Assembly (NCBI GenBank): GCA_016861105.1
Contig: BOKS01000001.1
Coordinates: 62,001 to 126,000, forward strand
Origin: Betaproteobacteria bacterium
GTDB taxonomy: Bacteria > Pseudomonadota > Gammaproteobacteria > Burkholderiales > Casimicrobiaceae
Direction: 5' to 3'
Length of the DNA: 64,000 nucleotides
Shown here piece by piece: positions 1-7,659 of this stretch. Position 1 is the first letter of the stretch; each line of letters begins with the position of its first letter. Below the pieces are notes generated by a model. It had not been told where the DNA came from, made no database searches, and saw only the letters and a program-made list of their open reading frames with translations. A program made the position numbers and the translations under genes.

Positions 1-704
1 TCCTCCGCGAGGCGCACGAGCCGCGTCGCCGGGAGCTTCGCGCGATCCGGCGGCAGCGTGCCGTCGGCGGCGGTGACGGCGCGCGCGAAGGCGTCGAGCA
101 GCGCGCGCTCGAGCGACGCGCGGGCCTGCGACGTGGCGAACGCGTCCGGATCGCGCTCCGCCGCGGCGAGTGCCCCGAAGAGCAGTTCGACGACGGTCGC
201 GGCGGCCGGCGGCGGCGCGAGGACCGGACGGAACACCGTGCCGATCGTCGTCGACTCGCCTCCGCGCAGCGCGCCGAGCGCGTTGCCGAGGTCGACCGGC
301 GCGAACGAGACGCTCGCCCAGCGCGTCGGTCCCTTGCTCGATGCGAAGTACGTGGCGCCGGGGCCGAACATCGCGAACACGTTGCCGCTCACCACGTGCC
401 CGTTCATCCGGTAGCCGCTTGGCGCCGAGAGCGCGACGCCGAATCCGGCGATGTCGCGCGCGATGGTGCCGTACGTGAGCGAGGCCGCCGGCTCGTCGAC
501 GAACTGGACGAACCCGCGCTCGAGGGCGACGGGGAGCAGCGCCCACGGGCCGTCGGCACGGGCGCTCGGGGTGACGCGGAGCTGCGTGCCCTGGATGGCA
601 CGCGCGAGCTCCTCGGCTTCGGGGTAGGGCCGCCAGGCCGGTGCACGCGCTTCGCGCTGTGGCGCGGCGCTTGCTGCAACGTGAGTCGTCGACAGGCTGA
701 GCAT
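1..704 (-). CDS. AraC-family transcriptional regulator, C-terminus cut by window edge
   Basis: An open frame runs leftward from an ATG at 704 to the window edge (234 codons). The translated part has no signal peptide and looks like the N-terminal ligand or cofactor region of an AraC-type regulator of the EutR-like kind. It contains a sentence typical of these proteins (YRMNGHVVSGNVFAMFGPG) and ends in RLVRLAEE, where the linker into the AraC helix-turn-helix normally begins. The DNA-binding domain itself would lie outside the window, so the family call is an inference from the sensor part. No strong ribosome binding site is visible; a GATACG stretch lies 9 nt upstream of the ATG. It is divergent from the methyltransferase at 966. 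Confidence 0.6.
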   Translation of the reverse strand, partial: MLSLSTTHVAASAAPQREARAPAWRPYPEAEELARAIQGTQLRVTPSARADGPWALLPVALERGFVQFVDEPAASLTYGTIARDIAGFGVALSAPSGYRMNGHVVSGNVFAMFGPGATYFASSKGPTRWASVSFAPVDLGNALGALRGGESTTIGTVFRPVLAPPPAAATVVELLFGALAAAERDPDAFATSQARASLERALLDAFARAVTAADGTLPPDRAKLPATRLVRLAE

Positions 705-919
705 GGGACTTTCCGTATCGGGCGGATTCGGAGGCTGCGCAGGCCCATGCTGCGCGGAAACGGCAGTTCGTACGATGACCTGCGTCAAGGACCCCTCCTG
801 CCCGCGGGGCTACGCGGGGGTGCCGCCGGCATGCGGTCTCGCGCCTCGGCCGGTCGCCCGGGATGCGTGCGCGCGCACGTGCCGGGGGTGCGGTGCACGC
901 GCCCTCACCCGTCGCCGGG

Positions 920-925
920 TAGACT
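920..925 (+). promoter_or_regulatory. Putative -10 box of a leaderless promoter
   Basis: TAGACT lies 8 nt upstream of the ATG at 934, which would put the transcription start at or just before that ATG. No convincing -35 hexamer is visible. The same geometry recurs at 6410-6415 and 22646-22651. Confidence 0.3.
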
Positions 926-933
926 GCGGCGCC

Positions 934-969
934 ATGGGACCGACCGGCCTGCCGCGGCGCCGCGCGTGA
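934..969 (+). other. Possible 11-codon upstream ORF coupled to the methyltransferase
   Basis: ATG at 934 opens a mini-ORF (MGPTGLPRRRA) whose TGA stop (967-969) overlaps the GTG start (966-968) of the downstream methyltransferase in a GTGA junction. It is out of frame with the methyltransferase, so it cannot be its N-terminus. It may serve translational coupling or be a chance ORF; a similar arrangement precedes the aldehyde dehydrogenase at 22682. Confidence 0.3.
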
Positions 970-1706
970 GCGACGAGCGCGACCCCTTCGCGCGGCGCTG
1001 GCGCGTGCGCTTCGAGTCGTTCGCCGCCGCACGCGACGACGACGCCGGGATCGCCGGCTGGTCGACGAGCGGGCTCGCGACGCGCTTCCGGTTCTTCCGG
1101 CGCCTGTGCGACCCGCCGGCGCCCGGCTCGCGCTGGCTGGACGTGGGGTGCGGCGCGGGCACGTACAGCGCGTGGCTCGCGGAGGCGGGCGCCGAAGTGA
1201 CCGGGCTCGACTACTCCCTCGTCACGCTGCGCAAGGCCCGCACGCGGCTGCCGGCGTCGATCAGGCTGTGTGCGGGCGACGCCACGCGGCTGCCGTTCGC
1301 CGACGGCACGTTCGACGGCGCGCTGTGCTTCGGCGTGCTGCAGGCGGTGTCGGCCTCCGATGGCGTCGTGCGCGAGATCGCGCGCGTGCTGAAGCCCGGC
1401 GCGACGCTGTGGATCGACGCGCTGAACGGCACCGCGCTGCACGCGCGCACGCGCGAGTGGCGGCGGCGCCTCGCCGGCAAGCCGCCGCACCTGCGCTACG
1501 AGTCCGCGCGGCGGCTCGCGCGCGAGCTTCGCGCCGCGGGCCTGCGCGACGTGCGCCGTCACTGGCTGCCGATCGCGCCGTCGCGCCTGCAGGCGCTGCA
1601 GCCGTGGCTCGAGACGGCCGCCGCGCGCGCGGCGTTCGCGACGGTGCTCGGCGCGGGCGCGCTCGCCGCGCACTCGGTGCTGATGCGCGCGACCAAGCGC
1701 GCCTGA
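966..1706 (+). CDS. Class I SAM-dependent methyltransferase
   Basis: The 246-residue protein has a Rossmann-type methyltransferase fold. Motif I is WLDVGCGAGTYSAWLAEAG, followed by an acidic turn (VTGLDYS), a post-I motif (CAGDATRLPFADGTFDGALC) and a motif IV-like segment. This fits the Methyltransf_11/25 group that methylates small molecules or quinone-type substrates; the substrate cannot be read from the sequence. GTG 966 is chosen because the nearby ATG (934) is in another frame and because GTG sits in a GTGA overlap with the mini-ORF upstream. No operon partner lies within 500 bp on the same strand. Confidence 0.8.
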   Translation: MSDERDPFARRWRVRFESFAAARDDDAGIAGWSTSGLATRFRFFRRLCDPPAPGSRWLDVGCGAGTYSAWLAEAGAEVTGLDYSLVTLRKARTRLPASIRLCAGDATRLPFADGTFDGALCFGVLQAVSASDGVVREIARVLKPGATLWIDALNGTALHARTREWRRRLAGKPPHLRYESARRLARELRAAGLRDVRRHWLPIAPSRLQALQPWLETAAARAAFATVLGAGALAAHSVLMRATKRA

Positions 1707-2235
1707 GCGGCGCGCGCGCGACCCGGCGCCGCCGCGGCAGAGCACCGTCGCAGGCAGCGGTCGGTCTGACGGCGCTCGATGGCGCTCCACAGCGCGCCAC
1801 GGCGCGTTCGTCGAGGAACGCCGCGCGGTCGAGGGGGTCGCTGCTCGAAGCCAGCAGGCTGGCGATGTCCTCCGCGCGATGGTCCTCACGCTGCCCACCG
1901 TCGGCATCCGGTCCGCCTGCGCGCTTCGCGAGGCGACCGAGCGCGCCTGCGGAGTCGGCGCGGCATGCTGCTTCGTGGCGGCGCTCGCCGCGATCCTGCG
2001 AAGCCTGTCGCTCATGAGGTCACGAGCCCCGCACCGGGCCGCCACGCCGCATCGGCGGGCGTTCGTGCTCGTCATCGGACACGCGTGGCACGACCCCGTC
2101 GGCCCAACCCGCCGGACGTGCGGATGCCGCACCCGTCGGCAGAGCGCGCGCCCGCATGGCGCGAGGGCCGCTTCGCGACTATCATGACCCGCGTCGCCGC
2201 GGCGACTTCGCCGTGGCCGTCCCGTGGAGGCCACC
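1707..2235. other. Intergenic region, no gene recognised
   Basis: 529 bp separate the methyltransferase from the surface protein at 2236. The open frames here have arginine-rich, shadow-like compositions and no recognisable domain. A GACTAT stretch near 2176 could be a -10 box for the downstream gene, but no matching -35 was found. Confidence 0.5.
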
Positions 2236-3585
2236 ATGCGGCGCATCCGCTTCGCGTCGATCCGATCGATCGCTGCAGGAGCGGCACTCGCCGCGTCGGC
2301 AACGGTTGTCGAGGCGCAGATCTGCACCCCGTTCACCGACGTCGCCGCCGGGGATGGATTCTGCGGCAGCATCCAGTGGATGTACAACCGGGGCATCACG
2401 CTCGGCTGCGCCGAGAATCAGTACTGTCCCGCGCAGTTCGTGCGCCGCGACCAGATGGCGGCGTTCATGTTCCGGCTGGGCAACGTCGTGCACCAGCAGG
2501 GCGGCAACGCATTCGGCGCGACCGCCGTGCTGGGCACGACCGACGCGCACGCCATCGACGTCCGCGTCGCCAACGAGCGCGTGATGCGCTTCGAGCCGCA
2601 CGCGATCAGTCCCAACGTGATCGGCGGAAGCCAGCACAACAGCGTCGAAGCGGGGGTGCGCGGCGCAACGATTGCCGGTGGCGGCGTCGCGGCGAATGTC
2701 CCCGATCCCTTCACCCTGCCAGAGGCGCCCAATCGGGTCACGGACGACTACGGGACGATCGGGGGCGGGTTCGCGAACGTGGCCGGCAACGATGCGGGCT
2801 CCCTCCGACCGTGGGCGACAGTCGGTGGAGGGGCGCGCAACGTGGCCAGCGGAAGGTCGAGCACCATCGGAGGCGGCTACAACAACCGGGCGGACGGCGA
2901 GACAAGCACGGTCGCCGGAGGGTTCCTGAACACGGCCGTGGGCAGTTACAGCAGTAGTCCGGGCGGAGCCCGGAATGACGCGTTGGGCGACTTCAGCTTC
3001 GCCGCAGGCTACCGCGCAAAGGCCGTTTCCGACGGTTGCTTCGTCTGGGCCGATAGCGTCGAGTCCAACTTCGTCTGCGGGACGCCGAACGCCTTCATCG
3101 TCCGCGCCACCGGCGGTGTCGTCATCCGCAGCGCCGTCGCGCCGGAAGCCGGCGTCATCCTCGGTGCCGGCAGCAGCACGTGGGCGATGGGCAGCGACCG
3201 CGACGCCAAGGACAACGTCGCGCCCGTCGACCCACGCGGCGTGCTCGATCGCCTGGTCGACGTTCCGATCGCCACCTGGAACTACAGTGCGCAGCCGCCG
3301 CAGGTCCGCCACATGGGCCCGATGGCGCAGGACCTGCACGCCGCGTTCGGACTGGGCGAGTCCGATCGTCACATCACGAGCATCGACGCCGACGGCATCG
3401 CGCTCGCCGCGATCCAGGGACTGAACTCGAAACTCGAGCAGCGCGATGCTGCACTGCGCGCCGCGCAGCGAGCCGCGGATCGGGAGATCGCGGCGCTGAA
3501 GCGCGAGATTGCCGCCTTGCATCGCGCCGTGGAGGTGCTGACGGCACGGACGACGGCCGAGGGCCGGGTCGCGCACACGCGTTGA
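2236..3585 (+). CDS. Secreted SLH-like / YadA-like head / peptidase S74 protein
   Basis: The 449-residue product starts with a Sec signal peptide (about residues 1-28, ending VEAQ). Residues about 30-85 form an S-layer-homology-like module with four cysteines (FTDV, GITLGC, YCPAQFVRRDQMAAF). A glycine-rich region of GGG-N-ASG repeats follows, resembling the stacked head of trimeric autotransporters (about 130-265). A peptidase S74 chaperone domain begins at the SDRDAK motif (Ser320, Lys325) and includes HMGPMAQDLHAAFGL; a coiled coil ends the protein (about 400-440). In S74 proteins the Ser-Lys dyad cuts the chain just before the Ser after trimer folding. GGAGG 5 nt before ATG 2236 supports this start over GTG 2224. 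Close paralogues lie at 61872 and 63293. No beta-barrel anchor is visible, so surface attachment is unclear. Confidence 0.8.
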   Translation: MRRIRFASIRSIAAGAALAASATVVEAQICTPFTDVAAGDGFCGSIQWMYNRGITLGCAENQYCPAQFVRRDQMAAFMFRLGNVVHQQGGNAFGATAVLGTTDAHAIDVRVANERVMRFEPHAISPNVIGGSQHNSVEAGVRGATIAGGGVAANVPDPFTLPEAPNRVTDDYGTIGGGFANVAGNDAGSLRPWATVGGGARNVASGRSSTIGGGYNNRADGETSTVAGGFLNTAVGSYSSSPGGARNDALGDFSFAAGYRAKAVSDGCFVWADSVESNFVCGTPNAFIVRATGGVVIRSAVAPEAGVILGAGSSTWAMGSDRDAKDNVAPVDPRGVLDRLVDVPIATWNYSAQPPQVRHMGPMAQDLHAAFGLGESDRHITSIDADGIALAAIQGLNSKLEQRDAALRAAQRAADREIAALKREIAALHRAVEVLTARTTAEGRVAHTR

Positions 3586-3788
3586 TCCGACGGGCGCGCG
3601 GCAGCGCGAGGCTCGTGTCGCCGAGTTCTCGGCCAGTGCGCCTGGTCGGTCCACGGAGTTCGCAACCCCACCGCCGTTCAGGCGTGTCGCGCGCACGCTG
3701 CGGCCGGGTTCCGCTACGCTTGCGGGCGCGCGCGTCGCCCCACGACGGCGCGGCGTCGTCGACGCGCCCCTTTCAAGGAGAAACGAGC

Positions 3789-4499
3789 ATGCGCAGCGGT
3801 ACAACGTCCGGCCTTCCCGTGCGCAAGGCCGTGGCGGCAGCGATCGTGGCGGGCGGCCTCGTCGCGACCATCGCGTCGGCCAGCCACCTGTTCGCCGACG
3901 TCCCGACCTCGGCGATCTACCACGACGCCGTCGACTGGATCGCCGACCGGCTGGTGACGACGGGCTGCGCGACCGGGCTCTACTGTCCGGACGACGCCGT
4001 CACGCGCGCGCAGATGGCGCTATTCATGCAGCGGCTCGGCAACGCGCTCACGCCCACGGTGCTCACCGGCTCGGCCAACGTCCTCACCGGCGCCTTCCAA
4101 CCGCTGAGCGGCGAAGCCGTGTATTGCCAGACCGGCTCCTACACGCCGGCGTTCACGCGTCGCGTCGTCGTGCACAGCGCGTTCGGCTTCCACACCACCG
4201 CGGGGTTCAGCTTCGAGGTCGAGCCCGTGTCGAGCATCGACGGCGTCAACTGGAACGCGCTCTCCGGCCAGCCGGGGCGGGGTGGCAAGGCGTCTGCGAT
4301 GCAGGCCCACAGCGCGGGCGCGACCGACGTCGGCACGCGACTGCTGGCGGCCGGTGTCACTTACCGGTTCGGCACGCGCGTGCGCATCGTCGATGGCGCG
4401 GGGATCCTCGGCAGCGGCGGCTGCGAGGTGATGGCGACGATGTTCAACAGCGACACTCCGTTGATTCCGCTGCCGACGGACGCGAACGACGGCCTGTGA
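3789..4499 (+). CDS. Secreted protein with SLH-like module
   Basis: The 236-residue protein has an N-terminal signal peptide or anchor (about residues 11-33), then an SLH-like module (FADVPTSAIYHDAVDWIADR, TTGCATGLYCPDDAVTRAQM, FMQRLGN) sharing two of the four cysteines of the neighbour at 2236. The remaining 140 residues are a beta-rich region I do not recognise. A clear AAGGAG lies 8 nt before ATG 3789. The gene follows the S74 protein by 203 bp on the same strand, and both SLH-like modules are clearly related, so both products probably sit in the same cell-surface layer or matrix. The binding partner is unknown. Confidence 0.7.
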   Translation: MRSGTTSGLPVRKAVAAAIVAGGLVATIASASHLFADVPTSAIYHDAVDWIADRLVTTGCATGLYCPDDAVTRAQMALFMQRLGNALTPTVLTGSANVLTGAFQPLSGEAVYCQTGSYTPAFTRRVVVHSAFGFHTTAGFSFEVEPVSSIDGVNWNALSGQPGRGGKASAMQAHSAGATDVGTRLLAAGVTYRFGTRVRIVDGAGILGSGGCEVMATMFNSDTPLIPLPTDANDGL

Positions 4500-4526
4500 T
4501 CGCATCCAGTCGGGCGCCGGAAGCAA

Positions 4527-4552
4527 CGAAGGCGGGGGCCTCCCCGCCTTCG
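4527..4552. terminator. Bidirectional hairpin terminator
   Basis: A perfect 11-bp stem (CGAAGGCGGGG / CCCCGCCTTCG) with a GCCT loop lies between the convergent SLH-like gene and efp. There is no clear T-tract on either side, but position and stem strength fit a shared terminator. Confidence 0.7.
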
Positions 4553-4578
4553 CGGCGCGAGCGGCGCGCGTCCCCGCG

Positions 4579-5133
4579 CTACACGCGGCGCTTGTACTCG
4601 CCGGTGCGCGTGTCGATCTCGATGCGGTCGCCGGTGTTGACGAACAGGGGCACCGGCACCTCGAGGCCCGACGGGATCTTCGCGGGCTTCATCACCTTGC
4701 CCGACGTGTCGCCCTTGACCGCAGGCTCGGTGTAGGCGACCTCGCGCACCACCGTGGTCGGCAGCTCGACGCTGATCGCGCGGCCATCGTAGAACGTGAG
4801 CTCGCACTGCAGCCCCTCCTCGACGTAGGGGATGGCGTCGCCCATCGAGTCCTTCTCCACCTCGTACTGGTTGAAGTCGGCGTCCATGAACACGTACATG
4901 GGGTCGCCGAAGTACGAGTACGTGACCTCCTTCTTCTCGAGCTGGATCGTCTCGAACTTCTCGTCGGCGCGATACACGGTCTCGGTGCCGCTGCCCGAGA
5001 GCAGGTTCTTGAGCTTCATCTTCACGACCGACGCGTTGCGTCCGGACTTCGTGAACTCGGCCTTCTGCACGACCATCGGGTCCTTGCCGACCATGATGAC
5101 GTTGCCGGCGCGCAGTTCCTGGGCGATTTTCAT
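4579..5133 (-). CDS. efp: Elongation factor P, arginine-32 type
   Basis: The 184-residue protein is full-length EF-P: KOW-like domain I, then two OB domains, ending in the conserved [19 protein letters not shown] signature. It rescues ribosomes stalled at polyproline. The loop tip that reaches the peptidyl-transferase centre reads TKSGRNAS, with Arg32 at the modified position (Lys34 in E. coli). Arg32 EF-P is rhamnosylated by EarP, encoded directly upstream on the same strand with 90 bp between them. The start has AGGAACC upstream. Nothing is odd about length or motifs. Confidence 0.97.
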   Translation of the reverse strand: MKIAQELRAGNVIMVGKDPMVVQKAEFTKSGRNASVVKMKLKNLLSGSGTETVYRADEKFETIQLEKKEVTYSYFGDPMYVFMDADFNQYEVEKDSMGDAIPYVEEGLQCELTFYDGRAISVELPTTVVREVAYTEPAVKGDTSGKVMKPAKIPSGLEVPVPLFVNTGDRIEIDTRTGEYKRRV

Positions 5134-5223
5134 GACGGTTCCTGGCGTGGGCGGGGCACCGCGGCGCGGGCCCTCGCTGCCGCTGCCGGCACGCGCGACC
5201 CCGGGTCCCCGGGAAACCGTCCA

Positions 5224-6378
5224 TTATAGCCGTCCGCGAACAAAATCAACAAGCTGCGTGGCGAGATCGGGGACTGCGGCAAGGCGCGCGACCCAGTCGC
5301 GCGCGTGCGATGCGATCGCGGGAAGGCTCGCCTCCAGCGCCGGCCAGACGGCCGCCGCGGACGCGCCGTCGCCGTCGCCGAAGGCGCTGGTGAACGCCGC
5401 GAGCGCCTGCGCGGCGCCGGCGTGCAGGCCGTCGCAGTAGCGCGCGAGGAACGCGTCGCGCTTGGCGCGGTACGCGCCGCCGGACTGCGGATAGGCGTGC
5501 CACGCGAACGGTCGCGCGGCCCATTGCGCGCGCACGAACGAGTCCTCGCCGCGCACGACCGAGAAGTCGCAGGACCACAGCCGCCGGTCGAACGCGGCCG
5601 GCGCGACGAACGGCACGACGTCGAGCACGAGGCTCCCGCGGCGGTGCGACGTGCCCGCTGCGGCGGCGGTGCCGAGGAAGCCGTCGACGGCGTCGGCCGC
5701 CACCCCGTGCGGGACCAGGCAGGCGAGCGGCCGCGCACCCCCCGCCCACGCGTGCAGCAGCGGGCCGAGCGCGTCCGTCGGATAGCAGAACAGCGACACG
5801 CGCAGCGCGTGCGCCGGTGGCGGCGGCAGGCCGAGCGCGGTCCACGGCGCGTCGCGCGCGTGCGCCGCGGCGACGAACGCGTCGCGCTCGGCGAGGAGAC
5901 CGCGCTCGCGCAGCAGGCCGCCGGTGCCCGGCGTGAACCCCGGGCAGAAGAACCAGCGCGCAAGGCGCCGTCGCGGCGGCGGCGAAGGGCGTCCGTGCAC
6001 GCCCTCGACCCAGGCCTCCGCCGACAGGTACTCGAGCACGATCCACCGCGGTGGCGCGGGCGCCGCTTCGAACGCGTCGAGCCACGCGTCGGGAAGTCCG
6101 CCGCCGAACGCGTCGACGACGACCTGCGGCATCGGATCGGGTACCCGGACCCGCGCGCCGAGCGCGCGCACGCGCACGCCGTCGACGACCGCGTCGTCGC
6201 AGCGGGGGTCGTAGCCATGGAGGAAGCGCCCCAGCACGTCCGGCCGGTCGATCCACAGCGTCGCCTCGACGTCGTGCTCGTGGCGGAGCTGGCGCGCGAG
6301 CCGCCACGCGACGCCGGCGTCGCCGAAGTTGTCGACGACGTGCACGACGATCGCGGCGCGGAGCGGGGCGTCCTTCAT
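5224..6378 (-). CDS. earP: EF-P arginine rhamnosyltransferase EarP
   Basis: The 384-residue protein matches EarP (DUF2331), which transfers rhamnose from dTDP-beta-L-rhamnose to Arg32 of EF-P. The N-terminal motif VVDNFGDAGVAWRLARQL holds the two catalytic-site aspartates (Asp16, Asp20), and the C-terminal lobe has VVRGEDSFVRAQWA with the conserved Glu278 in the nucleotide-sugar site. Both lobes are complete, giving a GT-B glycosyltransferase of normal length. It is the first gene of earP-efp and divergent from the DsbA-like gene at 6423. An ATTATG/CATAAT element 9 nt before the start may be its promoter. Confidence 0.95.
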   Translation of the reverse strand: MKDAPLRAAIVVHVVDNFGDAGVAWRLARQLRHEHDVEATLWIDRPDVLGRFLHGYDPRCDDAVVDGVRVRALGARVRVPDPMPQVVVDAFGGGLPDAWLDAFEAAPAPPRWIVLEYLSAEAWVEGVHGRPSPPPRRRLARWFFCPGFTPGTGGLLRERGLLAERDAFVAAAHARDAPWTALGLPPPPAHALRVSLFCYPTDALGPLLHAWAGGARPLACLVPHGVAADAVDGFLGTAAAAGTSHRRGSLVLDVVPFVAPAAFDRRLWSCDFSVVRGEDSFVRAQWAARPFAWHAYPQSGGAYRAKRDAFLARYCDGLHAGAAQALAAFTSAFGDGDGASAAAVWPALEASLPAIASHARDWVARLAAVPDLATQLVDFVRGRL

Positions 6379-6387
6379 CGTGCGCGG

Positions 6388-6415
6388 ATTATGCGCGGCC
6401 GGCGCAGGGCATAAT
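6388..6415. promoter_or_regulatory. Symmetric divergent promoter between earP and the DsbA-like gene
   Basis: An inverted repeat (ATTATGC ... GCATAAT, 14-nt spacer) gives a CATAAT -10-like box reading outward on each strand. On the plus strand it ends 7 nt before ATG 6423, on the minus strand 9 nt before ATG 6378, so both mRNAs could be leaderless or nearly so. No TTGACA-like -35 is visible. The repeat could equally be an operator. Confidence 0.35.
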
Positions 6416-6422
6416 GCCGCGG

Positions 6423-7082
6423 ATGGACACGCCCGACATCGCCGCCGCGGGGCCGTTCACCGTGGACGTCGTCTCCGACGTGGTCTGCCCGTGGTGCTAC
6501 ATCGGCAAGCGTCACCTCGAGGCAGCGCTGGCGGGCCTCGACGGCGCCGGACCCGTGCTGGTGCGCTGGCACCCGTTCGAGCTCAATCCCGACCTGCCCG
6601 CCGGCGGCGTCGACCGGCGCGCGTACCTCGATGCGAAGTTCGGCGGTCCGCAGCGCGCGGAGGCGGTCTACGAGCGTGTGCGCGAGGCCGGGCGGCGCGC
6701 CGGCATCGCGTTCGATCTCGACGCGATCGCGCGCCAGCCCAACACGCGCGACGCGCACCGGCTCGTGGGATGGGCGCAGGCGAGCGGCGACGCGAACCCG
6801 CTGGTCGAGCGCCTGTTCCGCGCCTACTTCGTCGAAGGGCGCTTCGTCGGCGACCGCGACGTCCTCGTCGCCATCGCGCGCGAGGCCGGCCTCGATGCGG
6901 CCGCCGCGCGCGCGTGGCTCGACGCGGGCACCGGCGCCGCCGAGATCGGGCAGGCGCAGGCCCGCGCGCGCGAGCTCGGCATCACGGGCGTGCCCTTCTT
7001 CATCTTCGGCGCTCGCGTGGCGCTGTCCGGCGCGCATCCGCCGCAGGCGATGCGCGACGCGATCGCCCAGGCGCTGCGCTGA
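6423..7082 (+). CDS. DsbA-family oxidoreductase, FrnE-like
   Basis: The 219-residue cytoplasmic protein (no signal peptide) has a thioredoxin-like fold with the active-site motif CPWCYIGKRH (Cys22, Cys25) and the cis-proline segment TGVPFFIF. This matches the FrnE/2-hydroxychromene-2-carboxylate isomerase-like branch of DsbA proteins, which act as cytoplasmic disulfide oxidoreductases or isomerases in polyketide and stress contexts. ATG 6423 is taken as the start because a -10-like box lies 7 nt upstream; ATG 6414 is in frame and would add three residues. Divergent from earP. Confidence 0.85.
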   Translation: MDTPDIAAAGPFTVDVVSDVVCPWCYIGKRHLEAALAGLDGAGPVLVRWHPFELNPDLPAGGVDRRAYLDAKFGGPQRAEAVYERVREAGRRAGIAFDLDAIARQPNTRDAHRLVGWAQASGDANPLVERLFRAYFVEGRFVGDRDVLVAIAREAGLDAAAARAWLDAGTGAAEIGQAQARARELGITGVPFFIFGARVALSGAHPPQAMRDAIAQALR

Positions 7083-7209
7083 CGAGGGCGGCGCGACGGG
7101 CGCGCCCGGCGCGCCCGTCGCGCGTCTTTCCACGCGGCGGGCGCGGGAGTACAGTGGCCGCGTCGTGCGCGGGCACGGTGCCGCGCGCACCGCCTCCAGG
7201 AGCAGCGCC

Positions 7210-7659
7210 ATGAACGCTCCCGATCCGCGCGCCCCGGCCCCGGTCGCGCCGCTGCGCGATGCGCCCATGACCACGATCCTGCCGGTGCGCGACCTCGAGC
7301 GCGCGCGGCGCTTCTATGCCGACGCGCTGGGTCTTCACGCCGTCGGCGCGCGGCCGGACGGCAAGTACCTGTTCCGCACCGCGGGCGGGGCGCTGCTCGC
7401 CCTGTTCCCGAAGCCCGAGGGGACGAAGGCGGAGCACACCGCCGCGAGCTTCCAGGTCGGCGACATCGCGGCCGCCATCGCCGCCCTGAAGGCGCGCGGC
7501 GTGACGTTCCACGACTACGACCTGCCCGGGTTCCGCACGGTCGGCCACGTGTGCGTGCTCGGTTCGGAGAAGGCCGCGTGGTTCTCCGATCCGGAGGGCA
7601 ACATCCTCTGCCTGCACGAGGAGGTTGCGGGTGCGCCGCCGCCTCAGGGCGCGACGTAG
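7210..7659 (+). CDS. VOC (glyoxalase/bleomycin-resistance) superfamily protein
   Basis: The 149-residue product has a single VOC domain of paired beta-alpha-beta-beta-beta units: TTILPVRDLERARRFYADAL at the start of the first and WFSDPEGNILCLHE at the end of the second. Such proteins bind a metal or small hydrophobic ligands; the specific activity cannot be told. AGGAG 7 nt upstream of ATG 7210 supports the start. Its 3' end overlaps the 3' end of the convergent aldehyde dehydrogenase by 16 bp. Confidence 0.8.
   Translation: MNAPDPRAPAPVAPLRDAPMTTILPVRDLERARRFYADALGLHAVGARPDGKYLFRTAGGALLALFPKPEGTKAEHTAASFQVGDIAAAIAALKARGVTFHDYDLPGFRTVGHVCVLGSEKAAWFSDPEGNILCLHEEVAGAPPPQGAT

Noticed and set aside
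934-969. ATG 934 as the start of the methyltransferase
   Set aside because: It is in a different frame from the conserved domain; GTG 966 is in frame.
2184-2235. ATG 2184 and GTG 2224 as starts of the S74 protein
   Set aside because: ATG 2184 is out of frame and GTG 2224 has no better ribosome site; GGAGG 5 nt before ATG 2236 fits best.
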